DNA from: Sphingobium yanoikuyae | Lineage (GTDB): Bacteria; Pseudomonadota; Alphaproteobacteria; Sphingomonadales; Sphingomonadaceae | Reading direction: 5' to 3' | Length of the DNA: 64,000 nucleotides | Assembly (NCBI RefSeq): GCF_034424525.1 | Contig: NZ_CP139979.1 | Location: 4,611,501-4,675,500, forward strand | Shown here: piece after piece, positions 44,966-53,494 of the stretch | Numbering within the stretch: position 1 is the first letter of the stretch | How the letters are laid out: the number at the start of each line of letters is the position of its first letter | Program-made: the position numbers and the translations under genes | The notes under the pieces: generated by a model | What the model saw: the letters and a program-made list of their open reading frames with translations, nothing else | What the model was told of the DNA's origin: nothing | Database searches by the model: none

Positions 44966-45328
44966 ATGTCCAAGCCGACCGACCATCCGCTCCATAGCGG
45001 CATCATGACCGTCGCTGCGGCAATCCAGCTGGCCGAGAAGTCTGCCGACAGCGGCATCGTCTCGACGGCCGAGCTCATCATCGCAACGATCAGGGTCCAG
45101 GAAGATCAGGGTCTTCCGCCCGGTATTGCCGAACCGGCGCTCGCCAAGCTGCGGCGCGCGATCGATGCCCATATGGAAAGCCGAACAGCGATCGTGGAAG
45201 CCCATGCCGAATATGGCCGGATCGCCAAGCGCTTCGGGGCCACGCCAGAAAGCTTCGGTCCGACCTGGCCCTGCCAGCAGGCCAAAGCGCCCTCTGCGCC
45301 TGTCGCCACGCTTGCAGCCGCCGCCTGA
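44966..45328 (+). CDS. hypothetical protein
   Basis: A 120-residue, mostly helical protein starting MSKPTDHPLHSGIMTVAAAI. GAGGAG precedes ATG 44966. It has no membrane helix and no known domain. It lies between the membrane-anchored regulator and a small membrane protein. Confidence 0.6.
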   Translation: MSKPTDHPLHSGIMTVAAAIQLAEKSADSGIVSTAELIIATIRVQEDQGLPPGIAEPALAKLRRAIDAHMESRTAIVEAHAEYGRIAKRFGATPESFGPTWPCQQAKAPSAPVATLAAAA

Positions 45329-45377
45329 GCCCGATTTGCAAATGAGGGAAGGCCAGCCTTAATGTGGACAAGCGACC

Positions 45378-45839
45378 ATGATCCTGCTGGCCTTCCTCAT
45401 CCTTTCGGCAATCTGCTGCAGCTATGCCCTGGTGCGGGGCGGCAGCCCCGAGCGGCTGACCGCAGGAGTTTTTCTTGCAGGCACCTTCGCCTCGATCATG
45501 ATTTCCATCCATGCGCCTCCCCCGCCAGAGGGCTTCCAATCGGCGATCTTCCTGGTCGATCTCGCCATGCTGATCGCGCTGGGGGCGATCATGCTGTTCG
45601 CGCGCCGCTACTGGCCGATGGCGATCACGGCCTGTCAGCTGCTGGCGGTGATGGGCCATGTCATCCGGTTGCTCGATCCGCAGATCGTTCCTGTCCTCTA
45701 CTGGATCAGCACCGCCTTCTGGGCCGTGCCGCAGATGCTTTTCCTGGCGGCTGCCACCGCGCGGCATCGCAGTCGGCTCCGCCGCCATGGCGTCGACCCG
45801 GCCTGGTCGCGCCGGCCTGCCGCCGACCACGCCGGGTAA
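45378..45839 (+). CDS. hypothetical membrane protein
   Basis: A 153-residue protein with four hydrophobic segments (ILLAFLILSAICCSYALV, LTAGVFLAGTFASIMISI, FLVDLAMLIALGAIMLFA, and ISTAFWAVPQMLFLAAATA) and a basic tail. No transport or enzyme motif. Common in sphingomonad mobile regions in appearance. Confidence 0.65.
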   Translation: MILLAFLILSAICCSYALVRGGSPERLTAGVFLAGTFASIMISIHAPPPPEGFQSAIFLVDLAMLIALGAIMLFARRYWPMAITACQLLAVMGHVIRLLDPQIVPVLYWISTAFWAVPQMLFLAAATARHRSRLRRHGVDPAWSRRPAADHAG

Positions 45840-45927
45840 AAGGCACAAGCCCAGCGCAGCGGCATGTCGGGCCAAGAGCCGGACTTATCCACAGGTCAGA
45901 CCTGCGTCATGCCGGAAACAAGGCGAG

Positions 45928-46416
45928 ATGACCGATCAACCGCGCAAGGCGCTCCGACCTGGCAACATGGCGGCGCCAGGAAAGCCTGCCAGGATGCTAG
46001 CCGGCACCAAACGGCGGCGCGTGCCCCGAGCCCCTACTCCTTTGGAGGACGAGATGGGTGCAAGATTCATCCGATCGATCGGCGAGATGCGCCGTCGCCG
46101 CGCTGATCATGCCGCGCTTGTCCAATCGGCTGAACCGGCATGGGATATCATGCTCGACATCTATGCCTGCGCCCTTGAACGGATCGACCTCTCTGTCACG
46201 GCGGTAGGAATTGCCGCAGGGATTGCGCCGGCAACCGCGCAGAGATGGATCAAGAAGCTGGCAGCGCTCGGCGTCATTGAAAGGCTTGCCGATCCCCGTG
46301 ATCGCCGCCGCAAGCTGGTGAGACTATCCCCGGCAGCGCTGGCGGCCATGCACCATTGGCAAACTGAAGCGCGCGCGATCTTGGAACAGATCGTACGTCG
46401 TGAAGAGCCATCGTGA
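45928..46416 (+). CDS. MarR-like winged helix protein
   Basis: A 162-residue protein. The C-terminal part (about residues 75-150) is a winged helix: VGIAAGIAPATAQRWIKKLA, LGVIERLADPRDRRRKLVRL, with the MarR-type DPRDRR wing. The N-terminal 60 residues are basic and disordered. AAGGCGAG precedes ATG 45928. Probably a DNA-binding regulator carried by the mobile region. Confidence 0.75.
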   Translation: MTDQPRKALRPGNMAAPGKPARMLAGTKRRRVPRAPTPLEDEMGARFIRSIGEMRRRRADHAALVQSAEPAWDIMLDIYACALERIDLSVTAVGIAAGIAPATAQRWIKKLAALGVIERLADPRDRRRKLVRLSPAALAAMHHWQTEARAILEQIVRREEPS

Positions 46417-46467
46417 CGAACGGCCGGCCCCTCATTGCAGCCGCCCTGCGGACTAAGCTAGGATAGG

Positions 46468-47415
46468 ATGATGCGGACCGATCTGGATCATTTGCCCGGC
46501 GACAAACAGCGCGAGCTCGAACGGGTCGTGCGGATCATCTTCGAGGAATTCGAGGATGCGCTGGCGCTCGCCAACCATGGCTGGAAGAAGCGCGGCCGGA
46601 TCGAGAAGATCATTCTCTATGGCAGCTATGCCAGGGGCGGATGGGTCGACGAACCGCACACCGCCAAGGGCTATCAGTCCGACTATGACATTCTCATCAT
46701 CGTCAATGACAAGCGGCTGACCGAGCGGGTCGACTATTGGCTCAAGCTCGAGGACCGCTTCAATCGCGAACTGGCGATCACCCACGCGATCCGTACCCCG
46801 GTCAATTTCATTGTCCATACGCTGCAGGAGGTGAATGACGGTCTGGCCCATGGCCGCTATTTCTTCATGGACGTGCGCGAAGACGGCATCGCGCTCTATC
46901 AGGTCGAAGACAGCGAGCTCCATGTTCCCAAGCCAAAGACGCCCGACCAGGCGCTTGCCATGGCACAGGAATATTTCGAGGAGTGGTTTCCTACGGCAAA
47001 CCATTTCCACGCGTCCGCTTTGCATTCCGCGTCGCAAGGTTGGCTAAAAAAAGCGGCATTTGACATGCATCAGGCCACTGAACGGCTCTATCACTGCGTG
47101 CTGCTCGTCACGACCTTCTACACGCCCCATGTCCATAATATCGGATTCCTGCGCACACAGGCGGAGCGGCTGGATCGCCGGCTGGTCGATGTCTGGCCGC
47201 GCGAGCGGCGCATCGATCAGGCACGCTGGGAAAAGCTCAAAGAGGCTTATGTGAAGGCCCGCTATTCCAAGCATTACAAGATCAGCGAAGCGGAACTCAG
47301 CTGGCTTGGCAGACAGGTCGAGGATCTGGGCTGTGTGGTGCATGAAGTCTGCGCCGAACGGATAGCCGAGTTGAAGCGGACTGCCGGCGTTCTCGCCCGA
47401 ACATCCAGGACCTGA
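46468..47415 (+). CDS. nucleotidyltransferase-HEPN fusion protein
   Basis: A 315-residue two-domain protein. The N-terminal minimal nucleotidyltransferase has GSYARGGW near residue 50 and SDYDILIIV near residue 72, the metal-binding Asp-x-Asp. The C-terminal HEPN domain (about 170-310) has ASQGWLKKAAFDMHQATERL and YSKHYKISEAELSWL. In separate-gene form such pairs (MNT/HEPN) are toxin-antitoxin systems where AMP addition blocks the HEPN RNase; here they are one chain. A canonical Rx4-6H RNase motif is not clear, so the nuclease may be inactive. Confidence 0.82.
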   Translation: MMRTDLDHLPGDKQRELERVVRIIFEEFEDALALANHGWKKRGRIEKIILYGSYARGGWVDEPHTAKGYQSDYDILIIVNDKRLTERVDYWLKLEDRFNRELAITHAIRTPVNFIVHTLQEVNDGLAHGRYFFMDVREDGIALYQVEDSELHVPKPKTPDQALAMAQEYFEEWFPTANHFHASALHSASQGWLKKAAFDMHQATERLYHCVLLVTTFYTPHVHNIGFLRTQAERLDRRLVDVWPRERRIDQARWEKLKEAYVKARYSKHYKISEAELSWLGRQVEDLGCVVHEVCAERIAELKRTAGVLARTSRT

Positions 47416-47583
47416 TCATTCGGGCAGTTCGCCCTGCTTGCGGATGGCGTCGGCAATGATCATGGCGAGCGACTCCTCCGCACGGACACGGGCGCCTAAA
47501 TCCTTCGATGTCAGATCCTGCCGGATCCAGATCGGGGCGCGTTTGATCACGGCGAGAATGGCGGCCTGTACGAATTCACTCAT
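47416..47583 (-). CDS. small protein, DUF6771-like
   Basis: A 55-residue protein beginning MSEFVQAAILAVIKRAPIWI, with an ESLAMIIADAI helix at the end. The layout (short helix, Pro-Trp turn, Arg-Ala-Glu-Glu-Ser helix) resembles the DUF6771 family of sphingomonads. Its stop abuts the convergent MNT-HEPN gene stop. Confidence 0.65.
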   Translation of the reverse strand: MSEFVQAAILAVIKRAPIWIRQDLTSKDLGARVRAEESLAMIIADAIRKQGELPE

Positions 47584-47938
47584 ATGCGCGCCTATGCCGG
47601 GCCTTGGCTATCGAGGCAACGCATCGGTCTCACACATCCGTGGGGCGCGGCGATGCGGGTGCAAAAAACATGATCCACTATAGTGAGTGGGCCGCCGCCG
47701 GACACGGATACCGCGCTTCTTGCCTTTGCTATCCCCGATGTCTCGACGTCATGTCCCTGCAGCGGAAAGAAGATTGCACTCAATATGCGCCGATTGGCTG
47801 TCCTTTGCGCTAGCCAATTGGCGACTGAGAGAAAGCGCAGGCCGATAGGTACTGGCTCTCAAACCCTCAGCTGCACATCATCGACGGTTTGGCCAACTGG
47901 CTTCGACCGCGGATCTCAAGAGCTTCGCTCCCTGCACA
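47584..47938. other. 355 bp without a supported gene
   Basis: Overlapping short frames on both strands, none protein-like. A short palindrome CACTATAGTG lies near 47679. Nothing else noted. Confidence 0.4.
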
Positions 47939-48340
47939 TTAGTTGCCCCGGTAAGTCGAGTATCCATAAGGGCTGACTACCACCGGGACATGATAATGGC
48001 CCTCTTTGTCGGCAACGCGGAAGGTCAGGACAATTTCAGGAAAGAAGGGATTTGCAGACGCATCGGGATATTTCGACATATCGAATTCAAGGCGGTAGAC
48101 GCCCGTGTCGAACAGGCCGCCATCGTCGAAGCTACGAACACGACCATTGGCATCCGTCGTTGATTTGGCCACTTGCTGCCAGACGCCATCCGCCGAGCGC
48201 TTGGACAGTGCAACAGGCACGCCCTTGCCGCCGGTGCCACGTGCAAGGTCGAGCACATGCGTGGAAATTTCAGCGGCGGTGGCCGGGAAGACGCTGCACC
48301 CATAGATTGAGGCGAATACGGCCAAGGTAGCTAGTTTCAT
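47939..48340 (-). CDS. exported hydroxyisourate hydrolase-like (transthyretin-related) protein
   Basis: A 133-residue protein with a signal peptide at residues 1-24 (KLATLAVFASIYGCSVFPAT). The mature part has the transthyretin-like fold: STHVLDLARGTGGKGVPV, then GHYHVPVVVSPYGYSTYRGN. Hydroxyisourate hydrolases end in YRGS or YRGT; here it is YRGN. Catalytic His and Arg positions appear kept. Export is seen in several bacterial TRPs. GGGGAGG precedes ATG 48340. It is the last gene of the folE-side run, 126 bases after the lipocalin gene. Confidence 0.85.
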   Translation of the reverse strand: MKLATLAVFASIYGCSVFPATAAEISTHVLDLARGTGGKGVPVALSKRSADGVWQQVAKSTTDANGRVRSFDDGGLFDTGVYRLEFDMSKYPDASANPFFPEIVLTFRVADKEGHYHVPVVVSPYGYSTYRGN

Positions 48341-48466
48341 GGTGACCTCCCCGAAAAGCGATGCTCTTTTCCAAAATACGTCCATTTGGCTCACGTCCTC
48401 CCGCCCGATGCTCAAAGCGGGCTGAGTGCGTCCAGTTCCCGCTATGAGAAATGTCGAAACGCGCCA

Positions 48467-49006
48467 TCATTGGCGGGTGATGCGTACCAGATTCCAGTCA
48501 TATCCCAACCGTTTGACGCGCTCGGCAAGCTCGGTTTTCATCTGGTCCGAAGGATGTTGGTCACGGGTCAGTACCCACAGATAGCGGCCGCTGGGTTCTC
48601 CGACGATAGACCAGCTATAGTCATCGCCATGATCCAGCACCCAATAGTTGCCATAGAATGGGCCGAAGAATGATACCTTGAGCTTGGCGTTGCCGCTACC
48701 CTCGACCAGCTTGGCCTTGCCGACCGATTCCTTCCATTTCGATCCCCGGCGTCCACGGTTGACGACCCGGACGGTGCCGTCCGGATTCATCACATAGTTG
48801 GCTGTGACGCCGTCCATGTCCTTCTGAAAAGGTGCCTCATATCTGAATTGCTCGAACCAGAGCCCCATATACTGTGCGAGGTCGACGGCTTTGGCGGGGG
48901 CGGGTACATTAACGTTACCAACTGGTCCGGGCCGCTGGATGAGCGCGCATGCGCCTAGTAGAGTCGTGGCAGCCAGCAGGCTGCCGATAACCAATTTTCT
49001 ATGCAT
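48467..49006 (-). CDS. blc: bacterial lipocalin (Blc-like lipoprotein)
   Basis: A 179-residue lipoprotein: lipobox LLGAC near residue 21, the lipocalin GxW motif in YMGLWFEQFRYE near residue 50, and YWVLDHGDDYSWSIVGEPSG with LWVLTRDQ in the second half, as in Blc. It sits in the outer membrane and binds lipids; Blc-like genes recur in light- or stress-response clusters with folE and photolyase. Start at 49006 because the signal peptide begins there. Confidence 0.9.
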   Translation of the reverse strand: MHRKLVIGSLLAATTLLGACALIQRPGPVGNVNVPAPAKAVDLAQYMGLWFEQFRYEAPFQKDMDGVTANYVMNPDGTVRVVNRGRRGSKWKESVGKAKLVEGSGNAKLKVSFFGPFYGNYWVLDHGDDYSWSIVGEPSGRYLWVLTRDQHPSDQMKTELAERVKRLGYDWNLVRITRQ

Positions 49007-49097
49007 CTTGCTTTCACGATATGTTGGAATTTGCCTGCTATACGCACCGAATGTTGGATGTTTCCGTGAAGGAGGGAGACGCGCCGCTCGTACCACT

Positions 49098-49856
49098 TTA
49101 GTCTGGCAGCCGGACTCCGTTCCACGCGAACAGCCCGCCACTGTCTTGCGGTGTAAGCCCATCGAGCACATCGAGCAGCCGCTCCGCAGCATATTCCGGC
49201 GTGAAGATTTTTCCGGTCGAAATGCGGGCGGTGAAGGGAGCGGAAAGGGCGCTCCTTACGGTGCCGGGATGGAGGGCAGCGGCGATGGCCTGGGGATGTG
49301 TCCGCCCCATCTCGATCGCGAAATTTCGGATCATCATGTTCAGTGCTGCCTTGCTTGCCCGATAGGCATGCCAACCGCCAAGCCGGTTATCGCCGATCGA
49401 CCCGACCTTTGCTGAGAGCACAGCGAAGATGGCGCGTCGATCTTTCGCAAGCCGTGGCAGGACATGTTTGGCGATGAGAGCGGGGCCGATAGCATTTATC
49501 AAATAGCTTCGTGCGAGTGCTTTGGCGTCCAGGGCACGCATCGTCTTTTCCGGAGCGATTGCCGCCACCTGATCGTGCAACATGCCGGTGCAGACAAATA
49601 TCAGGTCGAGCGAGCTTGGCAGAGTTGCTGCTGCCGCGGCAATCGACGCCTCATTCTCCAGGTCGAAGCTGAAGGGCACGCAGTCCGGGGCCGGGACAGA
49701 TCGACCTTTTCGCGAGCCGGTGTGGACCGAACTGAACCGTCCACCTTGCGCGAGACGGAGCGCAATGGCCTGGCCGATCGCGCCACTCGCGCCGAATATC
49801 GCCGCCGTTGCGGGTCGGGCCAGATATTTGCCTGTCTCATTTTGCAAAGCAGTCAT
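49098..49856 (-). CDS. SDR family oxidoreductase
   Basis: A 252-residue short-chain dehydrogenase with AAIFGASGAIGQAIALRLAQ as the nucleotide loop and AVLSAKVGSIGDNRLGGWHA followed by YRASKAALNMMIRNFA as the Ser and YxxxK catalytic site. The relative ending (GGLFAWNGVRLPD) is typical of the CsgA/YbjS-like group found next to FAD oxidoreductases and photolyases. Four-base overlap with the FAD oxidoreductase gene upstream. Confidence 0.88.
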   Translation of the reverse strand: MTALQNETGKYLARPATAAIFGASGAIGQAIALRLAQGGRFSSVHTGSRKGRSVPAPDCVPFSFDLENEASIAAAAATLPSSLDLIFVCTGMLHDQVAAIAPEKTMRALDAKALARSYLINAIGPALIAKHVLPRLAKDRRAIFAVLSAKVGSIGDNRLGGWHAYRASKAALNMMIRNFAIEMGRTHPQAIAAALHPGTVRSALSAPFTARISTGKIFTPEYAAERLLDVLDGLTPQDSGGLFAWNGVRLPD

Positions 49857-50812
49857 CGTGCGACGGCTCCATTGACGCTAGCGTCGATCGGTTGCGACAG
49901 CATTGTGTCAGCAAGCAGGACGCCCGAAAGCCATGCGCCCTCGACCGTCGGTGAATGACACCAGTCTCCGCAGGCACCCAAGCCTATGCCAGGATTCCAG
50001 ATGATCCTGCTCGACTGCGCATAGGGCTGCGAGAACCGCCAGCGATGGGCCTTCAAAAATGTGGGGGCAGGGAGCCTGATCTGGAAAAGTCGCGCAAAGG
50101 CGTCGAGAAGATACGCGGCAGCCTCAGGCGGCGACCATTCCAGATGATCCTGGGACCAGTGGCTGTTGGCGTGCAATATCCAACATTCACCATCACCCCT
50201 TTCAGGTTTGGACCTGTTGCATGCAACCATCGAGAAAATATCGACGTTGGTAGCGAACGGCGTTGGTACATCCAGTTGATGCGGAAATTCGACCATAACC
50301 GCCCAGCAAGGTGAGGACCTGACAGACGCGGCCTCGCGCGCAGCTTCGAGATCGTGAAGAGACAGCAGTGGTGCCGCCTGCTCAGCCGGAACGGCGATCA
50401 CCACCGTGTCGAATGGACCTACGCAATCTCCCTCTGCCTGGATCATCCAACTTGAATCTTCCCTGACAAGAGATTGAACCCGGAACTCAAAATGGACGTC
50501 AAAACGCCGGCTTTGCTCGCGAACCAAGGTGGCCATTGCGGGCACCCCTACCATCGCATTCCCTGGGCCGTCGCTCCAACGCGCAACCCAGCCAGCCTTT
50601 CGCCAACGCCCGACTTCAGTTCGGAATCTGGGATCCCTTGCCGTGAACCAAGGCGCTCCCAAATCCCATGATGATGATCCAATTGCGACCGTTGTGAGCC
50701 TGCCACCGGGACGATGCCCCTTGTCGACGAGCATGATTTCACCGCAATGACGCAGCCGTCCTGCGCAGGCCAATCCTGCAATGCCAGCCCCGATGATGCC
50801 AATGCGAGGCAT
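49853..50812 (-). CDS. FAD-dependent oxidoreductase (renalase-like)
   Basis: A 319-residue flavoprotein: IGIIGAGIAGLACAGRLRHC binds FAD, RPGGRLTT follows, and FAD contact near the C-terminus in GLGACGDWCHSPTVEGAWLS. Renalase-like bacterial enzymes oxidise reduced-nicotinamide isomers; the true substrate here is unknown. It lies one base downstream of folE and overlaps the SDR gene, in the light-responsive gene order known from several proteobacteria. Confidence 0.88.
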   Translation of the reverse strand: MPRIGIIGAGIAGLACAGRLRHCGEIMLVDKGHRPGGRLTTVAIGSSSWDLGAPWFTARDPRFRTEVGRWRKAGWVARWSDGPGNAMVGVPAMATLVREQSRRFDVHFEFRVQSLVREDSSWMIQAEGDCVGPFDTVVIAVPAEQAAPLLSLHDLEAAREAASVRSSPCWAVMVEFPHQLDVPTPFATNVDIFSMVACNRSKPERGDGECWILHANSHWSQDHLEWSPPEAAAYLLDAFARLFQIRLPAPTFLKAHRWRFSQPYAQSSRIIWNPGIGLGACGDWCHSPTVEGAWLSGVLLADTMLSQPIDASVNGAVAR

Positions 50813-50813
50813 T

Positions 50814-51446
50814 TTATTGAGACTGCATGAGTGTCATGATCTCCCTACGGCTTGTGGGATCATCGCGGAAGCAGCCGAGCATCTTGCTGGTCATCATCGT
50901 TACGCCATGGGTACGTACACCGCGGCCGGTCATGCAACCATGACTTGCCTTGATGATGACAGCGACCCCATGGGGCTTGAGATTGTTCCAGATACAGTCC
51001 GCAATTTGAGCGGTAAGGCGCTCCTGGACCTGGAGGCGCCGGGCATATCCGTTCAGAACACGGGCCAACTTGGATATGCCCACGACCCTGTCCTTGGGAA
51101 GGTAGGCTATCGAGGCGGTTCCCGTGATTGGCGCAAGATGATGCTCACAGTGGGACTGGAAAGGGATGTCACGCAAGAGGACTATTTCATCATATCCTCC
51201 TACCTCATCGAACGTGCGAGAAAGATAGGTGGCTGGATCGATCTCATATCCGTTGCAATATTCTTTCCATGCACGCGTCACGCGCGCAGGCGTATCTCGA
51301 AGGCCTTCACGATCAGGATCGTCGCCCGTCCATCGCAGAAGCGTTCGGATAGCATGGTGAACTTCTTGGGGAGCTGAGAGAGGCTCTGGACCGCTTTTCG
51401 AGCTATCCTCATCGATAGGGACGAACCCGGCAGTAACGAAATTCAT
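50814..51446 (-). CDS. folE: GTP cyclohydrolase I
   Basis: A 210-residue enzyme that converts GTP to dihydroneopterin triphosphate, the first step of folate and pterin synthesis. Zinc ligands are in SHCEHHLAPITG near residue 100 and SHGCMTGRGVRTHG near residue 170, with QVQERLTAQIAD between. In light-response clusters a second folE supplies the pterin antenna for photolyases. It is divergent from the LOV-HTH gene with 107 bases between them, so they probably share a control region. Confidence 0.95.
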   Translation of the reverse strand: MNFVTAGFVPIDEDSSKSGPEPLSAPQEVHHAIRTLLRWTGDDPDREGLRDTPARVTRAWKEYCNGYEIDPATYLSRTFDEVGGYDEIVLLRDIPFQSHCEHHLAPITGTASIAYLPKDRVVGISKLARVLNGYARRLQVQERLTAQIADCIWNNLKPHGVAVIIKASHGCMTGRGVRTHGVTMMTSKMLGCFRDDPTSRREIMTLMQSQ

Positions 51447-51553
51447 GACAGCTCTCGAATATCTGGCCGCCTGCCCCTTGCAAGCGATGCGAAGAGGGCA
51501 TGCTAGTCAACTGAACAGGGCTCTGCGATATGACCAAATGGGAAGGAGTTGCA
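51447..51553. promoter_or_regulatory. divergent control region between folE and the LOV-HTH gene
   Basis: This 107-bp gap must hold both promoters. No perfect palindrome was seen. By analogy with EL222, which binds DNA when lit, this is the first place to look for its operator. Confidence 0.4.
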
Positions 51554-52144
51554 GTGACCAGAATATCGGATCCCAATTCTCTGATTTGCAACAGCCAGGT
51601 AGCGGCCGTGGTCAGCGATCCTCGGCGCGCCGACAATCCTATCGTGGCCTGCAATCCTGCCTTTGTTGAGTTGACGGGCTACTCCCAAGAAGAGGTCATA
51701 GGCCGAAACTGCCGGTTCCTGCGCGGTGCCGGAACCGAGGCCGAGCAGACGGAGATGTTGCGCGACGCTGTAGCCCAGGTGCGACCTGTCATGGTCGAGC
51801 TGATTAATTACCGTAAAAACGGCACCCCTTTTCGCAACGCTGTAATGGTTGCGCCGCTTTTCGATGACGAAGGCGAACTGGAATTCTTTCTGGGTTCTCA
51901 GATGGCCATCGACGATCGGCCGGTCAGCCGCCATCAGCAGGCACGCATGCGAATTGAAAATCTTAGTGGCCGTCAGCGTCAAATAATCGAGGCGCTTGCC
52001 CAAGGGCGCCTAAACAAACAAATCGCGTTCGAGCTGGGGGTTACCGAGCGGACGGTGAAGATGCACCGCGCTGCCGTTCTTCGAACTTTGGAAGTGCGGT
52101 CGGTGGCAGAGGCAATCCGGATTGCGATAGAAGCTGGCCTCTAG
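51554..52144 (+). CDS. LOV-domain blue-light photoreceptor with LuxR-type HTH (EL222-like)
   Basis: A 196-residue protein. The N-terminal LOV domain (about residues 15-125) has the flavin-binding GRNCRFLRG with the reactive Cys, NPAFVELTGYSQEEVI before it, and the flipping Gln in FFLGSQMAID. The C-terminal GerE-type helix-turn-helix has LSGRQRQIIEALAQGRLNKQ and IAFELGVTERTVKMHRAAVL. In EL222 light forms a Cys-flavin bond, freeing the HTH to bind DNA. The start is GTG 51554, since GGAAGGAG lies five bases before it; ATG 51530 has no such site. It ends tail to tail with the crtE part. Confidence 0.93.
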   Translation: MTRISDPNSLICNSQVAAVVSDPRRADNPIVACNPAFVELTGYSQEEVIGRNCRFLRGAGTEAEQTEMLRDAVAQVRPVMVELINYRKNGTPFRNAVMVAPLFDDEGELEFFLGSQMAIDDRPVSRHQQARMRIENLSGRQRQIIEALAQGRLNKQIAFELGVTERTVKMHRAAVLRTLEVRSVAEAIRIAIEAGL

Positions 52145-53494
52145 AGGTCGCGCCGCGCAGCGAACCGGGCCAAAGTCCTCAATCGGGCAGCGCTTATGCC
52201 AAACGGCTCCAGAGCGCTATCGCATGCGCGCAGGAGCGCTTCCACTTCAAGAGCTGTAGTTTCTGCTCCCAGGACCGTGACGCCGGTCTCCCGGCTTTTA
52301 TCTTTGTCCTTGTTTACGGCCTTTCCGACAATGGCTGCATCGCCCTCAGAATCGAGGAGGTCGTCCCTGAGCTGGAAAAGAAGGCCGAGGTCGGTAGCAT
52401 AGGACTTTAACGCGCTGCGCGTTTGCGCATTGCTTCGGCCCAGCAACATGCCTGCTTCCACTGCGAACCGCACAAGTGCGCCAGTTTTCCGATTGAGGCA
52501 ATCGATGAGCCCTTCTCGTGAAAGGTCTGCTTCGGGATACAGATCCATCATCTGACCGCCGGCAAGTCCATCCTGACCGATGCATTTCGCAAGGCCCAGA
52601 ACAAGTTCGCTGCGCACGGCCGCATCGGCATGGGTGCGCGGATCAGAGAGAATTTCAAAGGCCAGTGCCAGCAGAGCATCGCCCGCCAGGACCGCTGTGG
52701 CCTCGTCGAACCGACGATGAACGGTAGGTCGTCCTCGCCGAAGATCGTCATCGTCCATGCAGGGCAAATCGTCGTGGACGAGGGACTGAGCATGTACGCA
52801 CTCAATTGCCGCAGCGACACGCAGTGCCGAACCCCGGTCACCCCCCAACATTTCAGCCACAGCCAGGGCAAGAGCGGCTCTAAAACGCTTTCCTCCTGCC
52901 GTAGCAGCGTAGCGCATCGCGTCGGCGAGACGAATATTGCGTGTGGGGCAGTCACCGATCGCATCCATCAGCACCGTGTCGACTGCTGCACGATCATCAG
53001 CCAGAATCTTGGGCAGATGCGGAGGGGCTTGCTCGGTCGTTACCACTGAAATGGGTCGAAATCGGATTGATTCTTCCGGTCCAGCCATTTCCTCGCGCAA
53101 GAAGCCAAGGCCATCAAGCCAGGAACATATTTCTTCAATCGCCTCGTCCGGGGCGGATGCGGCTGCGCTCAACCCTATTGTAGAGGCTTTCGCCAGTGGA
53201 ATATGAGCCAAATCTTCAGCATCTTCGATCAGAAACGCCTGCGGACAATCAGCCGCCAGCGCCGCTTCGACCAGTCGGCGCGCATTCGAAGATGTGGGAT
53301 CTCCAACAATCAACATGATATCGCAACGCGGCGCTATTTGCGTCACAGCAGATTGCCGGTTTGTGGTTGCATAGCAGATGTCGCTTGAACGCGGACCGAC
53401 GCAATTGGAGAATCGAGCCTCTATCGCCTCGATCAATCGAGCTGAATCGGCGACTGAAAAGGTCGTCTGGACGGCGTAAGCTACTGGCGTTTCA
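52141..53494 (-). pseudogene. C-terminal IspH part fused to CrtE (geranylgeranyl diphosphate synthase), 3' part of an IS-split gene
   Basis: The frame first encodes the C-terminal IspH lobe (ETPVAYAVQTTFSVADSARL, SDICYATTNRQSAVTQIAP with the third iron-sulfur Cys, GDPTSSNARRLVEAA). Without any stop it then runs into a polyprenyl synthase of about 280 residues with GGKRFRAALALAVAEML, VHDDLPCMDDDDLRRGRP (first Asp motif) and LFQLRDDLLDSEGD (second). The IspH half is cut off from its N-terminus by the IS256 element. An internal Met at 52968 could still start an active CrtE-type enzyme if transcribed. Ends overlapping the LOV gene stop. Confidence 0.88.
53486..53494 (+). repeat. IS256 target site duplication, left copy
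   Basis: GGCGTTTCA directly left of the element; identical 9 bases follow the right end. Confidence 0.9.
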
